From the NCBI GenBank assembly GCA_963732415.1, contig CAVSZK010000012.1, forward strand, positions 186,001 through 250,000: a DNA stretch of 64,000 nucleotides. Direction: 5' to 3'. A program made the translations under genes and the position numbers. Of the stretch, positions 34,578 to 43,799 are shown one piece after another. This stretch comes from RPQJ01 sp963732415. Lineage in GTDB: Bacteria > Pseudomonadota > Gammaproteobacteria > Steroidobacterales > Steroidobacteraceae. Under the pieces are notes generated by a model. The model was not told the origin of the DNA. It worked only from the letters and a program-made list of their open reading frames with translations, and did not search any database. Positions within the stretch are counted from its first letter, which is position 1. Each line of letters starts with the position of its first letter.

Positions 34578-35381
34578 TCAGGCCGCCTTGCGGCGCGCCT
34601 GTCCGCGGCCGGTCCTGCTACGAGCCGTGGCCTTCTTCCGCAGCCGGGTCGCGTAGTAGTCGATGGCCCAGCGTGTCTTGGCCTGCTGCCCCTTGTCGCG
34701 CTCGGCGCCCACCTCGGCCAGGAACGCCATGAATCCGGCCATGACCGCCGCGCCCTGGGTCGCCGGGGCCTTGACCGAGACTTCCATCAGCGTCGCGCCG
34801 TCCGCCCGTCGCCAGAGTTCCGCAGTGATCGGCCACGGACAGGCGGGGTCCTCGAAGTCCCAGCGCTCCGCGTTCAGTGGCCCGAGCACCGCAAGCTTCG
34901 ACAGGTCGGGCACGCGGCCGGCCATCTCCTTGAGGAAAGCCTCCTGCTCGCTGGTGAACAGCGCCGGGATGCCTTTCTGGCCGGCAACGACACGCTTGAT
35001 GAGTCCCCTGGCCACCGGCATCGTCAACGACGCCGACTTCACGATGCTCTTTTCACTGGCATCGGCCTCGATCTTGAAATCGCGAAACTTGCGCCAGCGC
35101 TTCGCGACTTTTGCGGCGTCCACCGGCCGGAACTTTATGGTGCTGTCGTGCTCGTCGCCGATGATCCGCCGTGCCCGGGCAATGATGCCCGAGGCGAACA
35201 GTTCGAGCCTCGGCGTGTCGAAGAAGTAGATGAATCGTTCCCGGTCGTTCTTCGTCGTCAGTTTGTAGCGGGCCAGCGCCTTGGCGACCTGCGCATGCGG
35301 GATGGTCGCCTTGATCTCGATCGCCTCGGCCCCTTCGAGCAGCGCGGCGTATCGTCCTCGTGTACTTGCTCCGCGTTCCAT
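34578..35381 (-). CDS. CYTH-like domain protein
   Basis: A 267-residue protein. The N-terminal half looks like a CYTH/triphosphate-tunnel-metalloenzyme fold: AIEIKATIP (the ExExK-like strand), RFIYFFDTPRLELFASGIIARAR and STIKFRP. The family hydrolyses triphosphates or makes cAMP, but here the ExExK motif is incomplete (EIK only), so catalysis is doubtful. The C-terminus is Lys/Arg-rich. I use ATG 35381; an upstream in-frame start at 35423 is also possible. Ends convergently with the ScyD/ScyE-like gene. Confidence 0.65.
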   Translation of the reverse strand: MERGASTRGRYAALLEGAEAIEIKATIPHAQVAKALARYKLTTKNDRERFIYFFDTPRLELFASGIIARARRIIGDEHDSTIKFRPVDAAKVAKRWRKFRDFKIEADASEKSIVKSASLTMPVARGLIKRVVAGQKGIPALFTSEQEAFLKEMAGRVPDLSKLAVLGPLNAERWDFEDPACPWPITAELWRRADGATLMEVSVKAPATQGAAVMAGFMAFLAEVGAERDKGQQAKTRWAIDYYATRLRKKATARSRTGRGQARRKAA

Positions 35382-35457
35382 GGTCTGCGTACTCCGGTAG
35401 ATGTCCTTCAGGTGACTGCGCACTGTCTCCGGTGTCGACTTGGGCCGCTGCGCCCCC

Positions 35458-36432
35458 CTACTTCAATGGCAGCTCGAGCCCCGCGACAAGTTCCTCGACG
35501 TCCGCCTGCGTCGCTGCGCTGGACGCCCGCTCGATCACACGCCGCGTCAGGTGCGGCGCGAACAACTGCATGAAGTCGAGCTGGTACTTTCGCAGCAGTC
35601 CGCCGCGGCGGAATCCGATCCAGGTGACATGGGCCGGAAACAGGTGCGAGGTGTCGATCTGCACCAGGTCGGCATCGTCCTCCGGGTCGATCGCCATGCT
35701 CGCGACGATGCCGATTCCGAGTCCGAGCCGCACGTAGGTCTTGATCACGTCCGCGTCCTGCGCCGTGAGCACCACGTTCGGCACCAGTCCCTGCCTCGCG
35801 AAGATATCGTGCAGCGACGACGGCCCGTTGAAGCTGAAGACGTAGGTGATGATCGGGTGCGCCGCGAGCTGCTTCAGCGTCGGTTTCGCGACCTTCGCCA
35901 GCGGGTGACCCTTCGGCACGACCACGTGACGATGCCAGCGATAGCACGGCAGCAGTGAGTAACCCTCGAACAGCGATTGCGAGCCAGTGGCGATCGAGAA
36001 ATCGATGCGGTCGAGCGCTGCCATCTCGCTGATCTGCTCGGAGGTTCCCTGGTGCAGGTGCAGCCGCACCTCGGGATAGCGCTCACGGAACGTCTTGATG
36101 ATCCCGGGCAGCACGTAGCGCGCCTGCGTGTGCGTGGTCGCGATCGACAGCGAGCCGCGGGCCTCGTCCTTGAACTCGTCCGAGAGCCGCTTGATGTTCT
36201 GGACCTCGCGCAGCACGCGCACCGCGCGGTCGACGACCTTCTGGCCCGCCGGCGTGATCCGCGAAAGATTTCGACCGTCGCGCACGAAGATCTGGAATCC
36301 GAGTTCTTCCTCGAGCAGCTTGATCTGCTTCGACACGCCGGGCTGGGACGTGTGCAACTTCTCGGCCGCAGCCGTGATGTTGAGGCCGGTCTGTGCCACT
36401 GCCGCGAGGTACCTGAGCTGGTGAAGTTTCAT
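35458..36432 (-). CDS. cysB: Sulfur assimilation regulator CysB
   Basis: A 324-residue LysR-type protein that matches CysB at its N-terminus (MKLHQLRYLAAV, TSQPGVSKQIKLLEEELG), in the inducer-domain segment ATTHTQARYVLPG, and in TAQDADVIKTYVRLGLGIGIVASMA, all diagnostic of CysB/Cbl. CysB activates cysteine-biosynthesis and sulfate-uptake genes in response to acetylserine. The cysATW and sbp/porin operons 6-16 kb away are natural targets. It is divergent from comM with about 134 bp between them. Confidence 0.93.
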   Translation of the reverse strand: MKLHQLRYLAAVAQTGLNITAAAEKLHTSQPGVSKQIKLLEEELGFQIFVRDGRNLSRITPAGQKVVDRAVRVLREVQNIKRLSDEFKDEARGSLSIATTHTQARYVLPGIIKTFRERYPEVRLHLHQGTSEQISEMAALDRIDFSIATGSQSLFEGYSLLPCYRWHRHVVVPKGHPLAKVAKPTLKQLAAHPIITYVFSFNGPSSLHDIFARQGLVPNVVLTAQDADVIKTYVRLGLGIGIVASMAIDPEDDADLVQIDTSHLFPAHVTWIGFRRGGLLRKYQLDFMQLFAPHLTRRVIERASSAATQADVEELVAGLELPLK

Positions 36433-36566
36433 GCCTGCATTCTAGCGAATGCGATTGCGGCCAAATTGGCTCGATTCGCGCTTTGACGGGGCGGGGCCGG
36501 TGGGCCGCATGCTGTAGGCCCACGTCCACCGGAGCCGGTCGTGACCCTCGCACAGCTGATCCCGCG

Positions 36567-38099
36567 GTGACGCTTGCCACCATCCTGAGCCGCACCCAGC
36601 AGGGACTCGATGCGCCGCTGGTGCGCGTCGAGGTCCACGTCGGCGGCGGCCTGCCGGCATTCTCGATCGTCGGCTTGCCCGAGACAGCGGTGAAGGAGAG
36701 CAAGGACCGCGTACGCGCCGCGCTCGCGAACTGCGGTTTCGAGCTTCCGGCCGGCCACATCACCGTCAATCTGGCGCCGGCGGACCTGCCGAAGGAGGGC
36801 GGGCGATTCGACCTCCCGATCGCGGTTGGGATACTGGTCGCTTCCGCCCAGCTGCCGGCCGCGCCGTTCATCGGCTGCGAGCTTTACGGTGAGCTGTCGC
36901 TGGGCGGCGACCTTCACGCCATCCGCGGCGCGTTGCCGACGGCGCTGCAGGGGACCAGGGCCGGTCACGCATTGGTGTTGCCGGCCGGAAACCTGGCCGA
37001 GGCGAGCCTGGTGCAGGGCGGACGGATCAGCGGCGCCGCCCACTTGCTCGAGGTTTGCCGTCATGCGCGCGGCATCGAGCCATTGAGGCTCGCGACCAGG
37101 CCGGAAACGACTCCGTCGCAGGCACGAGGAGCGGACTTGGCCCAGGTACGCGGCCAGGCCGGCGCACGACGCGCGCTCGAGATCGCCGCGGCGGGCGAGC
37201 ACAGCCTGCTGTTCATGGGCCCACCGGGATCCGGCAAGAGCATGCTGGCGCAGCGCCTGCCCGGGATATTGCCGCTGATGACGGAGGACGAGGCGATCGA
37301 GACAGCTGCAGTACGCTCGCTCGCGACCTCGACGTTCCGTCTCGACGAGTGGCGGCGACGACCATTCCGCAGCCCGCATCACACGGCCTCCGCCATCGCA
37401 CTGGTCGGCGGAGGCTCGCGACCACGTCCGGGCGAGATCTCGCTGGCACACAATGGCGTGCTGTTCCTGGACGAACTTCCCGAGTTCGACAGGCAGGTGC
37501 TCGAGGTGCTCCGCGAGCCGCTGGAGTCCGGGCAGGTCTCCATATCGCGTGCCGCCCGGCAGGCGCGCTTCCCGGCGCGCTTCCAACTCGTCGCTGCGAT
37601 GAATCCCTGTCCATGCGGTCACCTCGGCGATCCGGCGGCCAGTTGTCGCTGCGCACCGGAACGCATCGAGGCTTATCGGGCACGGATCTCCGGCCCGCTG
37701 CTCGATCGCATCGACCTGCACGTCGAGGTGCCGCGTGTCACGGCCGAGGCGATCGCGTCGAGGCAGCCTGCGGAGGCGTCGGCTGTCGTCGCATCGCGAG
37801 TCGCCGCCGCGCGCGACCGGCAACTCGAGCGCCAGCGCAGGTCCAATGCACGGCTCGAGGCGGTGGACGATGTGGGTGTGTTCAAGGCGAATCCCGAAGG
37901 GCTCGACCTGCTCGACCGGGCCATGCGTGCGTTCGCACTGTCGGCGCGGGCATACCACCGCGTGCTCAGGGTTGCGCGCACCATTGCCGACCTGGCGGAA
38001 AGCGACATCGTGACCCCTGAGCACGTCGCGGAGGCCGTTTCGCTCCGTCAACTCGACCGTCGGCTCGGTGTCATTGGGCTTGCGCCCATTTCGGCCTGA
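36567..38099 (+). CDS. comM: ComM/YifB family AAA ATPase
   Basis: A 510-residue protein with the Mg-chelatase-like AAA core: N-terminal RNA-protease-like domain (LPAFSIVGLPETAVKESKDRVRAA), Walker A GPPGSGKS, Walker B VLFLDELPEF and sensor NPCPCGHLGD. ComM is a hexameric branch-migration helicase for integrating DNA in natural transformation (established in Vibrio); other homologues have unclear roles. The start GTG 36567 gives the normal length (about 507). It lies just upstream of the SIR2-TIR module, separated by 329 bp. Confidence 0.9.
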   Translation: MTLATILSRTQQGLDAPLVRVEVHVGGGLPAFSIVGLPETAVKESKDRVRAALANCGFELPAGHITVNLAPADLPKEGGRFDLPIAVGILVASAQLPAAPFIGCELYGELSLGGDLHAIRGALPTALQGTRAGHALVLPAGNLAEASLVQGGRISGAAHLLEVCRHARGIEPLRLATRPETTPSQARGADLAQVRGQAGARRALEIAAAGEHSLLFMGPPGSGKSMLAQRLPGILPLMTEDEAIETAAVRSLATSTFRLDEWRRRPFRSPHHTASAIALVGGGSRPRPGEISLAHNGVLFLDELPEFDRQVLEVLREPLESGQVSISRAARQARFPARFQLVAAMNPCPCGHLGDPAASCRCAPERIEAYRARISGPLLDRIDLHVEVPRVTAEAIASRQPAEASAVVASRVAAARDRQLERQRRSNARLEAVDDVGVFKANPEGLDLLDRAMRAFALSARAYHRVLRVARTIADLAESDIVTPEHVAEAVSLRQLDRRLGVIGLAPISA

Positions 38100-38428
38100 T
38101 CGTGACTGATATAGCGTGTGACCGGTGCCGCACGAGCGCGGTCCAATGCCTGAGCGGAAGCCCGCGGTGTGGATAGAGTGGCCAGGGACGGCACCCGGCA
38201 GGTGCCGGATCGCAGGGACGGGATCGGGCACGAGGCCCAGGCGCGGGTACGGCGCCTGCGCCCGGGCGGCTGACTGCGGCGCGGGCTTCCGCAACCCTCA
38301 CATCGAGCAGCAATACCTCGAACTGCTGTCGCGCGAGCCTCAAATCCCGCTACACTCGGTCGCACAGGGTGAGGCACCAATAACCGTATGAACGCGATGT
38401 CGATCAGATTCGACTCGAGGGCAGCGTC
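38100..38428. other. 329-bp intergenic region before the SIR2-TIR module
   Basis: I find no supported gene between comM and the SIR2-TIR gene apart from the 14-codon frame at 38388. It holds a -10-like TACACT at 38351-38356, but no matching -35, and a small GC-rich palindrome ggcacccggcaggtgcc near 38190-38210. It is where the promoter for the two-gene module should be. Confidence 0.35.
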
Positions 38429-38432
38429 GTGA
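38388..38432 (+). CDS. Possible 14-codon leader peptide ahead of SIR2-TIR gene
   Basis: ATG at 38388 opens a 14-codon frame (MNAMSIRFDSRAAS) whose TGA overlaps the SIR2-TIR GTG start as GTGA. Such coupling could make synthesis of the effector depend on translation of the leader. There is no independent coding evidence. Confidence 0.25.
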   Translation: MNAMSIRFDSRAAS

Positions 38433-39811
38433 CCGTCGCGATGCCTGTCGTCGAGAACTTCGACGAGGATGCCTGGGACGATCTCCTCAATTACATTGAG
38501 GAGAAACGGGTCATCCCGATCATCGGTCCGGACCTGCTGCGCGTGCAGACGGACCACGGGCTGCGGCCGCTCTACGAGTGGCTGGCCGAGAAGCTGGCCG
38601 CGCGCCTCTCGGTCGATCCCTCGGTGCTGCCCCAGCCGCTGACGCTGAACGACGTCGTCTGCGCGTATCTCGGCCAGCGCGGACGACGCGAGGAAGCGTA
38701 CACGCGGCTGCGCTCGATCATGCGCGAGGTCGATTTCGAGCCGCCGTTGGCGCTGCGCCAGCTCGCCCAGATCACCGACTTCGATCTCTACATCACGACG
38801 ACCTTCGACCCGCTGCTCGAGAAAGCCGTCAATCTCGAACGCTACGGCGGCCAGCCCACGACCGACGTGATCGCCTATGCACCGAATCGCGTGGCCGACC
38901 TGCCGACCGAGCGTGATCAGTTGCAGCGTGCGGTGGTGTACCACCTGCTCGGGAGGCTCTCGGCGTCGCCCACCTACGTCGTGAACGACGAGGACATGCT
39001 CGAGTTCATCTGCGCGCTGCAGTCCGAGCACCTGACGCCCGAGAAGCTGTTCCACGAGCTCGAGCACAATCACTTGCTGCTGATTGGCAGCGACTTTTCC
39101 AACTGGCTCGCGCGACTGTTCCTGCGCATGGCCAAGCGCAAGCGGCTATCGGACCCGCGCGACGTGGGCGAGGTTCTTGCCGACGACCACACCATGAAGG
39201 ACGGCCGGCTGGTGGCGTTCCTGCAGCAGGTGAGCGTTCGTACGCGCGTCTATGGCGGTGCCGAGGCTTTCGTCGCCGACCTGCATGCACGCTGGACCAA
39301 GCGCCAGGGCGGCGCGGTCGCGTCGAGCAGCGCGGGCGCAGCGCCGCAGCGATTTCTTCCGCCCTCGCGCGAGATGCCGGAGCACGCGATCTTCATCAGC
39401 TATGCGCGCGAGGACCTGCCCGCGGTGCAGCGCTTGAAGGCGGCGATGGACGCGGCGGGCCTCACCACCTGGTTCGACCTCGATCGTCTCGAGGGCGGCG
39501 ACGACTACGACCGCAAGATCCGCGCCAACATCGCGCGCTGCAGCTTCTTCGTGCCGGTCATCTCGGCCACCACGCAGCGCCGCCACGAGGCGTATTTCCG
39601 TCGCGAGTGGAGCTACGCCGTGGACCGCTCGCTCAGCATCGCCGAGGGCGGCGTGTTCATCCTGCCGGTCTGTATCGACGACACTCCCGAGGCATCCGCG
39701 CTGGTGCCGGACAAGTTCCGGGCGCTGCACATCACGCGCATGCCCGACGGCGAACCGACCCCTGAGTTCCTCAGGCGGCTCAAGGACCTCTTCAGCGGGC
39801 GTCGCGCATGA
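38429..39811 (+). CDS. SIR2-like plus TIR domain protein
   Basis: A 460-residue soluble protein. Residues about 20-280 resemble a SIR2-like (SIR2_2) fold: RVIPIIGPDLL (27-37) replaces the usual G-A-G-x-S loop, ITTTFDPLLE (122-131) replaces T-T-N-Y-D, and YHLLG (171-175) replaces the catalytic LHG, so the NAD-hydrolysis Asn and His are gone; LLLIGSDFSNW (216-226) is the conserved distal segment. Residues 318-455 are a TIR domain: IFISYARED, WFDLDRLEGGDDY, and Glu393 in RREW, the position of the catalytic Glu of TIR NADases. GTG 38429 is the start (ATG 38441 is an alternative). It overlaps the STAND gene by 4 bp. The context suggests a NAD-consuming or signal-making immune effector; not proven. 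Confidence 0.82.
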   Translation: MTVAMPVVENFDEDAWDDLLNYIEEKRVIPIIGPDLLRVQTDHGLRPLYEWLAEKLAARLSVDPSVLPQPLTLNDVVCAYLGQRGRREEAYTRLRSIMREVDFEPPLALRQLAQITDFDLYITTTFDPLLEKAVNLERYGGQPTTDVIAYAPNRVADLPTERDQLQRAVVYHLLGRLSASPTYVVNDEDMLEFICALQSEHLTPEKLFHELEHNHLLLIGSDFSNWLARLFLRMAKRKRLSDPRDVGEVLADDHTMKDGRLVAFLQQVSVRTRVYGGAEAFVADLHARWTKRQGGAVASSSAGAAPQRFLPPSREMPEHAIFISYAREDLPAVQRLKAAMDAAGLTTWFDLDRLEGGDDYDRKIRANIARCSFFVPVISATTQRRHEAYFRREWSYAVDRSLSIAEGGVFILPVCIDDTPEASALVPDKFRALHITRMPDGEPTPEFLRRLKDLFSGRRA

Positions 39812-42800
39812 GTTCCAATCCGGACGACCTCGCTGCGTCGATAGCGATCGACCCGGAGAACCCATGGCTCGGCCTGTCCTCCTATACAGAGGAAACCCGC
39901 TCTTATTTCCACGGCCGCGACGAGGAGGCCGCGGAACTCGCGCGCCGCGTCCAGCGCAAGAACCTCACCGTGCTGTTCGGCCAGTCGGGCCTCGGCAAGA
40001 CCTCGCTGCTGCGCGCCGGCCTGGTGCCGCGATTGCGCGGCGAGGGCTTCTGCCCGGTGTACGTGCGCGTCGACTACAACCCGGAGTCACCCCCGCCGTC
40101 GGAGCAGATCAAGCAGGCGATATTCCGTGCCACGGCCGAGGCAGGGCACTGGAGCCGACCGGGTACGGCCATCGAGGGTGAGTCGCTTTGGGAGTTCCTG
40201 CACCATCGCGGCGACCTGCTGCGCGATAAGGATGGCCGCACGCTGCTGCCGCTGCTGATCTTCGACCAGTTCGAGGAAATCTTCACGTTGGCCCAGGCCG
40301 ACGATGCGGGGCGACTGCGTGCCAAGGAATTCCTTTCCGATCTCGCCGACCTGGTCGAAAACCGTCCGCCGGCTGCGCTGGAAGCGCGGCTCGACGAGGA
40401 CGAGGCCGCAGCCGAGGACTTCGACTTCGCGCGTGCCGACTACCGGATCCTGATCGCATTGCGCGAGGACTACCTCGCCCACCTCGAGAGCGTGAAGGGC
40501 ACGATGCCCTCGATCACGCAGAACAGGATGCGACTGGCCCGGATGAATGGAACGCAGGCGCTCGCTGCGGTGATGCAGCCAGGCGGACGCCTGGTATCGC
40601 AGGAGGTGGCCGAGTCGATCGTGCGCTTCGTCGCCGGCGGCGCCGAACTGGTCAACGCCGAGGTCGAGCCGTCGCTGCTGAGCCTCGTGTGCCGCGAACT
40701 GAACAACGTGCGCATCGCGCAGGGCCGCAAGGAAATCTCGGCCGACCTGCTGGCCGGGTCGCGGGACACGATCCTGACCGAATTCTACGAGCGCGCGCTC
40801 GCCGACCAGCCCGAGGGCGTGCGTCGGGTGATCGAGGACGAACTGCTCACCGAGTCCGGTTACCGCGAGAGCCTCGCGGAAGAACGAGTGGCCAAGGCGC
40901 TGGCTGCGGCCGGTGCCGCGCCGGATGCGCTTTCGAAGCTGGTGAACCGGCGCCTGCTGCGCATCGAGGAACGCCTCGACATGCGCCGTGTCGAGCTGAC
41001 CCACGACGTTCTATGTGGCGTGGTGGCGTCGAGCCGCGACATGCGGCACGAGCGCGAGGCCCGCGACGAAGCCGAAAGACAACTCGCCCTGCAGCACGAG
41101 CGCGAGGCCGCCACGCGCCGGGCCCTGGTGCGCGCGCGGACCATCGCAGCGGTGTGTGCGGTGCTGATGGTGGTGGCCGCGGCGAGCGCGGTGTTCGGCT
41201 GGGTGAGCCAGCAGCGGGCCCGGAAAGCGGACATCCTGGCGCAGCAGGCGCGCAATGACGCCGAGAAACTGGTTGGCTTCCTGATCGAGGATTTCTACGA
41301 GGAACTCGCACCGACCGGCCAGTTGAAGACCATGGGCAAGCTCGCGCACATGGCCGTGAGCTACTACGATGGCCTGCCGGCGGAACTGATGACCCCGCAG
41401 ACGCAGGTCTACAGGGGCATGGCGCTGTTGCGCGAGAGCGGTGCGCTGCTGGGAAGCGGCGACATCAAGGACGGAACCGAGTCGCTGGACAAGGCCAGCG
41501 CCGTGTTCGAGAAGCTCCGCGCGGCAGGTGACGAGAGCGAGGCCGTCACGCTCGGTCTCGCGCTCACGTACTTCGTGCCGTATTCGTCATTCGGCCCTGG
41601 CGGCGGTCCCGGATCGAAACCGGGCGACCTGCAGAAGGCAGCCGATATGTTGCGGCCGTTCGCCTATGCGCCGACCGGCTCCAGGCAGGCGAAGCTCACC
41701 TATGCCGACATCCTGAATTACCTGAGCCACGAGCGTGCGAAGAAGGAAGACTCGGTGGCCACCTGCGAGGAAAGTCGCAAGCTGCTGGCCAGCATGGGCG
41801 CGCTGGACCTGACCGACCTGACCGCCGCCTCGATCTATGCGGATACCAGCGACTCGGAGGCGCGGCACGCCATCCAGCTCGGCAGGTTGGATCAGGCCGA
41901 GGCGCTTGAACAGGAAGTCTATGACATCGCCGAGAAAGTGCTGGCGAAGCGCCCGGGCGATCTCCGGTCGATGCAGAATCGCACGCTGGCAGTGGACCTG
42001 ATGGGACGCGTCGCTGCGCGTCGTCATGACTACGTAGCAGCCGAGGAATTTCATCGCAAGTCTGCGAACGCCGGCCAGGAAAATGTTCGATTCAACCCGT
42101 CGGACCTGAATTCATGGGTGTACTGGATCCGCGGTAACGGCGAACTGGCGGACGCGATCCTGGAACAGGGACGTGTGCAGCAGTCGCTGGACCTGCAGCT
42201 CGCGACCGTCGCGCTGGAAAACGACCCGCGCCGGCCTTCGAGCCTCGGCTCGGCAATGTCGCAGCAATGGATGCAGCTGGCGGCCCTGCAGGCTCGATTG
42301 GGCCAGCAGGCTGCGGCCCAGAAGTCGATGGAAGAGGCCATTCGCGGGTCGGAGGAGGGCATGGCTGGTGTGCGCAAGGACAGCCCGTTCTATGCACTGC
42401 TGCCATTCGTGTATGACTCCTGGCGCGCGCGACTGCAGATGTACTCCGGCGACGATCGCGGCGCCCGGGATGCCGCAGTCGCCGCCGTGGCCGGCCTGCG
42501 CAATTTGAAGGTGCCGGAGGACGACGTGCCGGCGCTCGGCTATCGGGACAACACCCTGCGGTTCCTGCTCACGACACAGGGTATTTCGCAGATCCGGCTG
42601 GGCGAGTATGCCGAGGCTGAGAAGGCATCGCAGGAGCGCGCAGCGTTGCCGCCTAACCGGTTCGGCAGCTCGGATCCGAGGGAGGACATTTCCCGGGCGC
42701 GGGTGATGCAGGCCTATTCGGCGGCGATGCTGGGTCGCAAGGACGACGCACGCAAGGTGCTGGCGCCGGAGCTCGAGTACCTGCGCGGCCAGCAGGAGCA

Positions 42801-43011
42801 GGGTGCACGCGGGCTGTCGTTCCAGCGCGACCTGGCCTACGCGCTGTGCACCGACGCGATCAGCCAGCCCGACGACAAATCTGGGCGTGCGCAGCGGAAT
42901 TCTGAGCTGGCCGAGGCGGCGAAGCTGATCGCGGACCTGCCGGCACAGGCTCGGCAGATCGCGGACGTCAGGTACGTCAGTGAGCTGATCGCCGCGGCCC
43001 AGGCATCATAG
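39808..43011 (+). CDS. STAND NTPase with membrane segment and TPR-like C-terminus
   Basis: A 1067-residue protein. The N-terminus (NPWLGLSSYTEETRSYFHGRDEE) is the typical lead of nSTAND1 NTPases; Walker A GQSGLGKTS is 58-66 and Walker B LLIFDQFEE about 149-157. A winged-helix-like region follows, then a charged helix and a single transmembrane segment near 443-466 (IAAVCAVLMVVAAASAVFGW). The last ~600 residues are alpha-helical repeats, probably TPR-like, likely the sensor. The ATG overlaps the SIR2-TIR stop as ATGA. In known STAND systems ligand binding triggers NTPase-driven oligomerisation and an effector; here the effector would be the separate SIR2-TIR protein. The trigger is unknown. 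Confidence 0.85.
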   Translation: MSSNPDDLAASIAIDPENPWLGLSSYTEETRSYFHGRDEEAAELARRVQRKNLTVLFGQSGLGKTSLLRAGLVPRLRGEGFCPVYVRVDYNPESPPPSEQIKQAIFRATAEAGHWSRPGTAIEGESLWEFLHHRGDLLRDKDGRTLLPLLIFDQFEEIFTLAQADDAGRLRAKEFLSDLADLVENRPPAALEARLDEDEAAAEDFDFARADYRILIALREDYLAHLESVKGTMPSITQNRMRLARMNGTQALAAVMQPGGRLVSQEVAESIVRFVAGGAELVNAEVEPSLLSLVCRELNNVRIAQGRKEISADLLAGSRDTILTEFYERALADQPEGVRRVIEDELLTESGYRESLAEERVAKALAAAGAAPDALSKLVNRRLLRIEERLDMRRVELTHDVLCGVVASSRDMRHEREARDEAERQLALQHEREAATRRALVRARTIAAVCAVLMVVAAASAVFGWVSQQRARKADILAQQARNDAEKLVGFLIEDFYEELAPTGQLKTMGKLAHMAVSYYDGLPAELMTPQTQVYRGMALLRESGALLGSGDIKDGTESLDKASAVFEKLRAAGDESEAVTLGLALTYFVPYSSFGPGGGPGSKPGDLQKAADMLRPFAYAPTGSRQAKLTYADILNYLSHERAKKEDSVATCEESRKLLASMGALDLTDLTAASIYADTSDSEARHAIQLGRLDQAEALEQEVYDIAEKVLAKRPGDLRSMQNRTLAVDLMGRVAARRHDYVAAEEFHRKSANAGQENVRFNPSDLNSWVYWIRGNGELADAILEQGRVQQSLDLQLATVALENDPRRPSSLGSAMSQQWMQLAALQARLGQQAAAQKSMEEAIRGSEEGMAGVRKDSPFYALLPFVYDSWRARLQMYSGDDRGARDAAVAAVAGLRNLKVPEDDVPALGYRDNTLRFLLTTQGISQIRLGEYAEAEKASQERAALPPNRFGSSDPREDISRARVMQAYSAAMLGRKDDARKVLAPELEYLRGQQEQGARGLSFQRDLAYALCTDAISQPDDKSGRAQRNSELAEAAKLIADLPAQARQIADVRYVSELIAAAQAS

Positions 43012-43100
43012 ACACCAGGTTCACGCCGTAGGAGCGTCGCCATCCATGGCTTGATGCAGGGCCTCCATCGGCTGTTCAACGAGCATTGCGGGAGTTCCCG

Positions 43101-43799
43101 ATGAGCAGAAAGAGCAAGCGAAACCGACCGACCCAGGAAAGCCCGGCGCCTGGCAAGGGCTGGTTGCGCAGAAGCGCCATCCTGTATGCCTGCGCCGCGG
43201 CCCTGCTGCTTGCGGTGCTGTTGGGAAGCCTGCTGTACAAGCGCGGGAGTTCGGCACCCGGAGCCGGCAATGAGCAGGCGGCTCTTGCGAGCCTGCAGGC
43301 GCCGACCCTCGGCGACCCCAATGCGAAGGTCCACGTGGTGGAGTTCATGGATCCGGCCTGCGAGACCTGCGCGATGTTCTTCCCGCTGGTGAAGCAGGTA
43401 ATGGCGGAGAATCCAGGAAAAATTCGCCTGTCGGTCCGCCAGGTGGCGTTTCACAATGGATCCGACTACGTGGTGCGGCTGCTCGAGGCGAGCCGCAAGC
43501 AGGACAAGTACTGGCAGACGCTGGAAACACTGCTCGCGAACCAGGCGCAGTGGGCCCCGAATCACACCGTCGAGCCGGAGCTTGTCAAAGTGGTGATCAG
43601 CGGACTGGGGCTCAACATGGGCCAGCTCATGACCGACATGAACTCGCCGGAGGTCACGCAACTCGTTCAGCAGGATGCGAACGATGCGATCACGATGAAA
43701 GTGACCGCGACACCCGAGTACTTCGTGAATGGCCGTCCGATGCCGAGCTTCGGCCAGCAGCAGCTGCTGGCGCTCATCAACGAGGAACTGAATAAATAG
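43101..43799 (+). CDS. Membrane-anchored DsbA/thioredoxin-like protein
   Basis: A 232-residue protein with a basic N-terminus, a transmembrane anchor (about 24-45) and a periplasmic thioredoxin-fold domain. The active site is CETC (87-90) in EFMDPACETCAMF, with the cis-Pro region TATPEYFVNG. It resembles DsbA/DsbG-type disulfide oxidoreductases attached by a signal anchor. GGAG is 6 bases before ATG 43101. The stop codon TAG lies inside a palindrome. It follows the STAND gene by 90 bp, so a functional link with the module is not shown. Confidence 0.85.
   Translation: MSRKSKRNRPTQESPAPGKGWLRRSAILYACAAALLLAVLLGSLLYKRGSSAPGAGNEQAALASLQAPTLGDPNAKVHVVEFMDPACETCAMFFPLVKQVMAENPGKIRLSVRQVAFHNGSDYVVRLLEASRKQDKYWQTLETLLANQAQWAPNHTVEPELVKVVISGLGLNMGQLMTDMNSPEVTQLVQQDANDAITMKVTATPEYFVNGRPMPSFGQQQLLALINEELNK

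Noticed and set aside
43101..43799. Third gene of the SIR2-TIR/STAND module
   Set aside because: It has its own ribosome site, a 90-bp gap and a periplasmic oxidoreductase fold; co-direction alone does not support membership.
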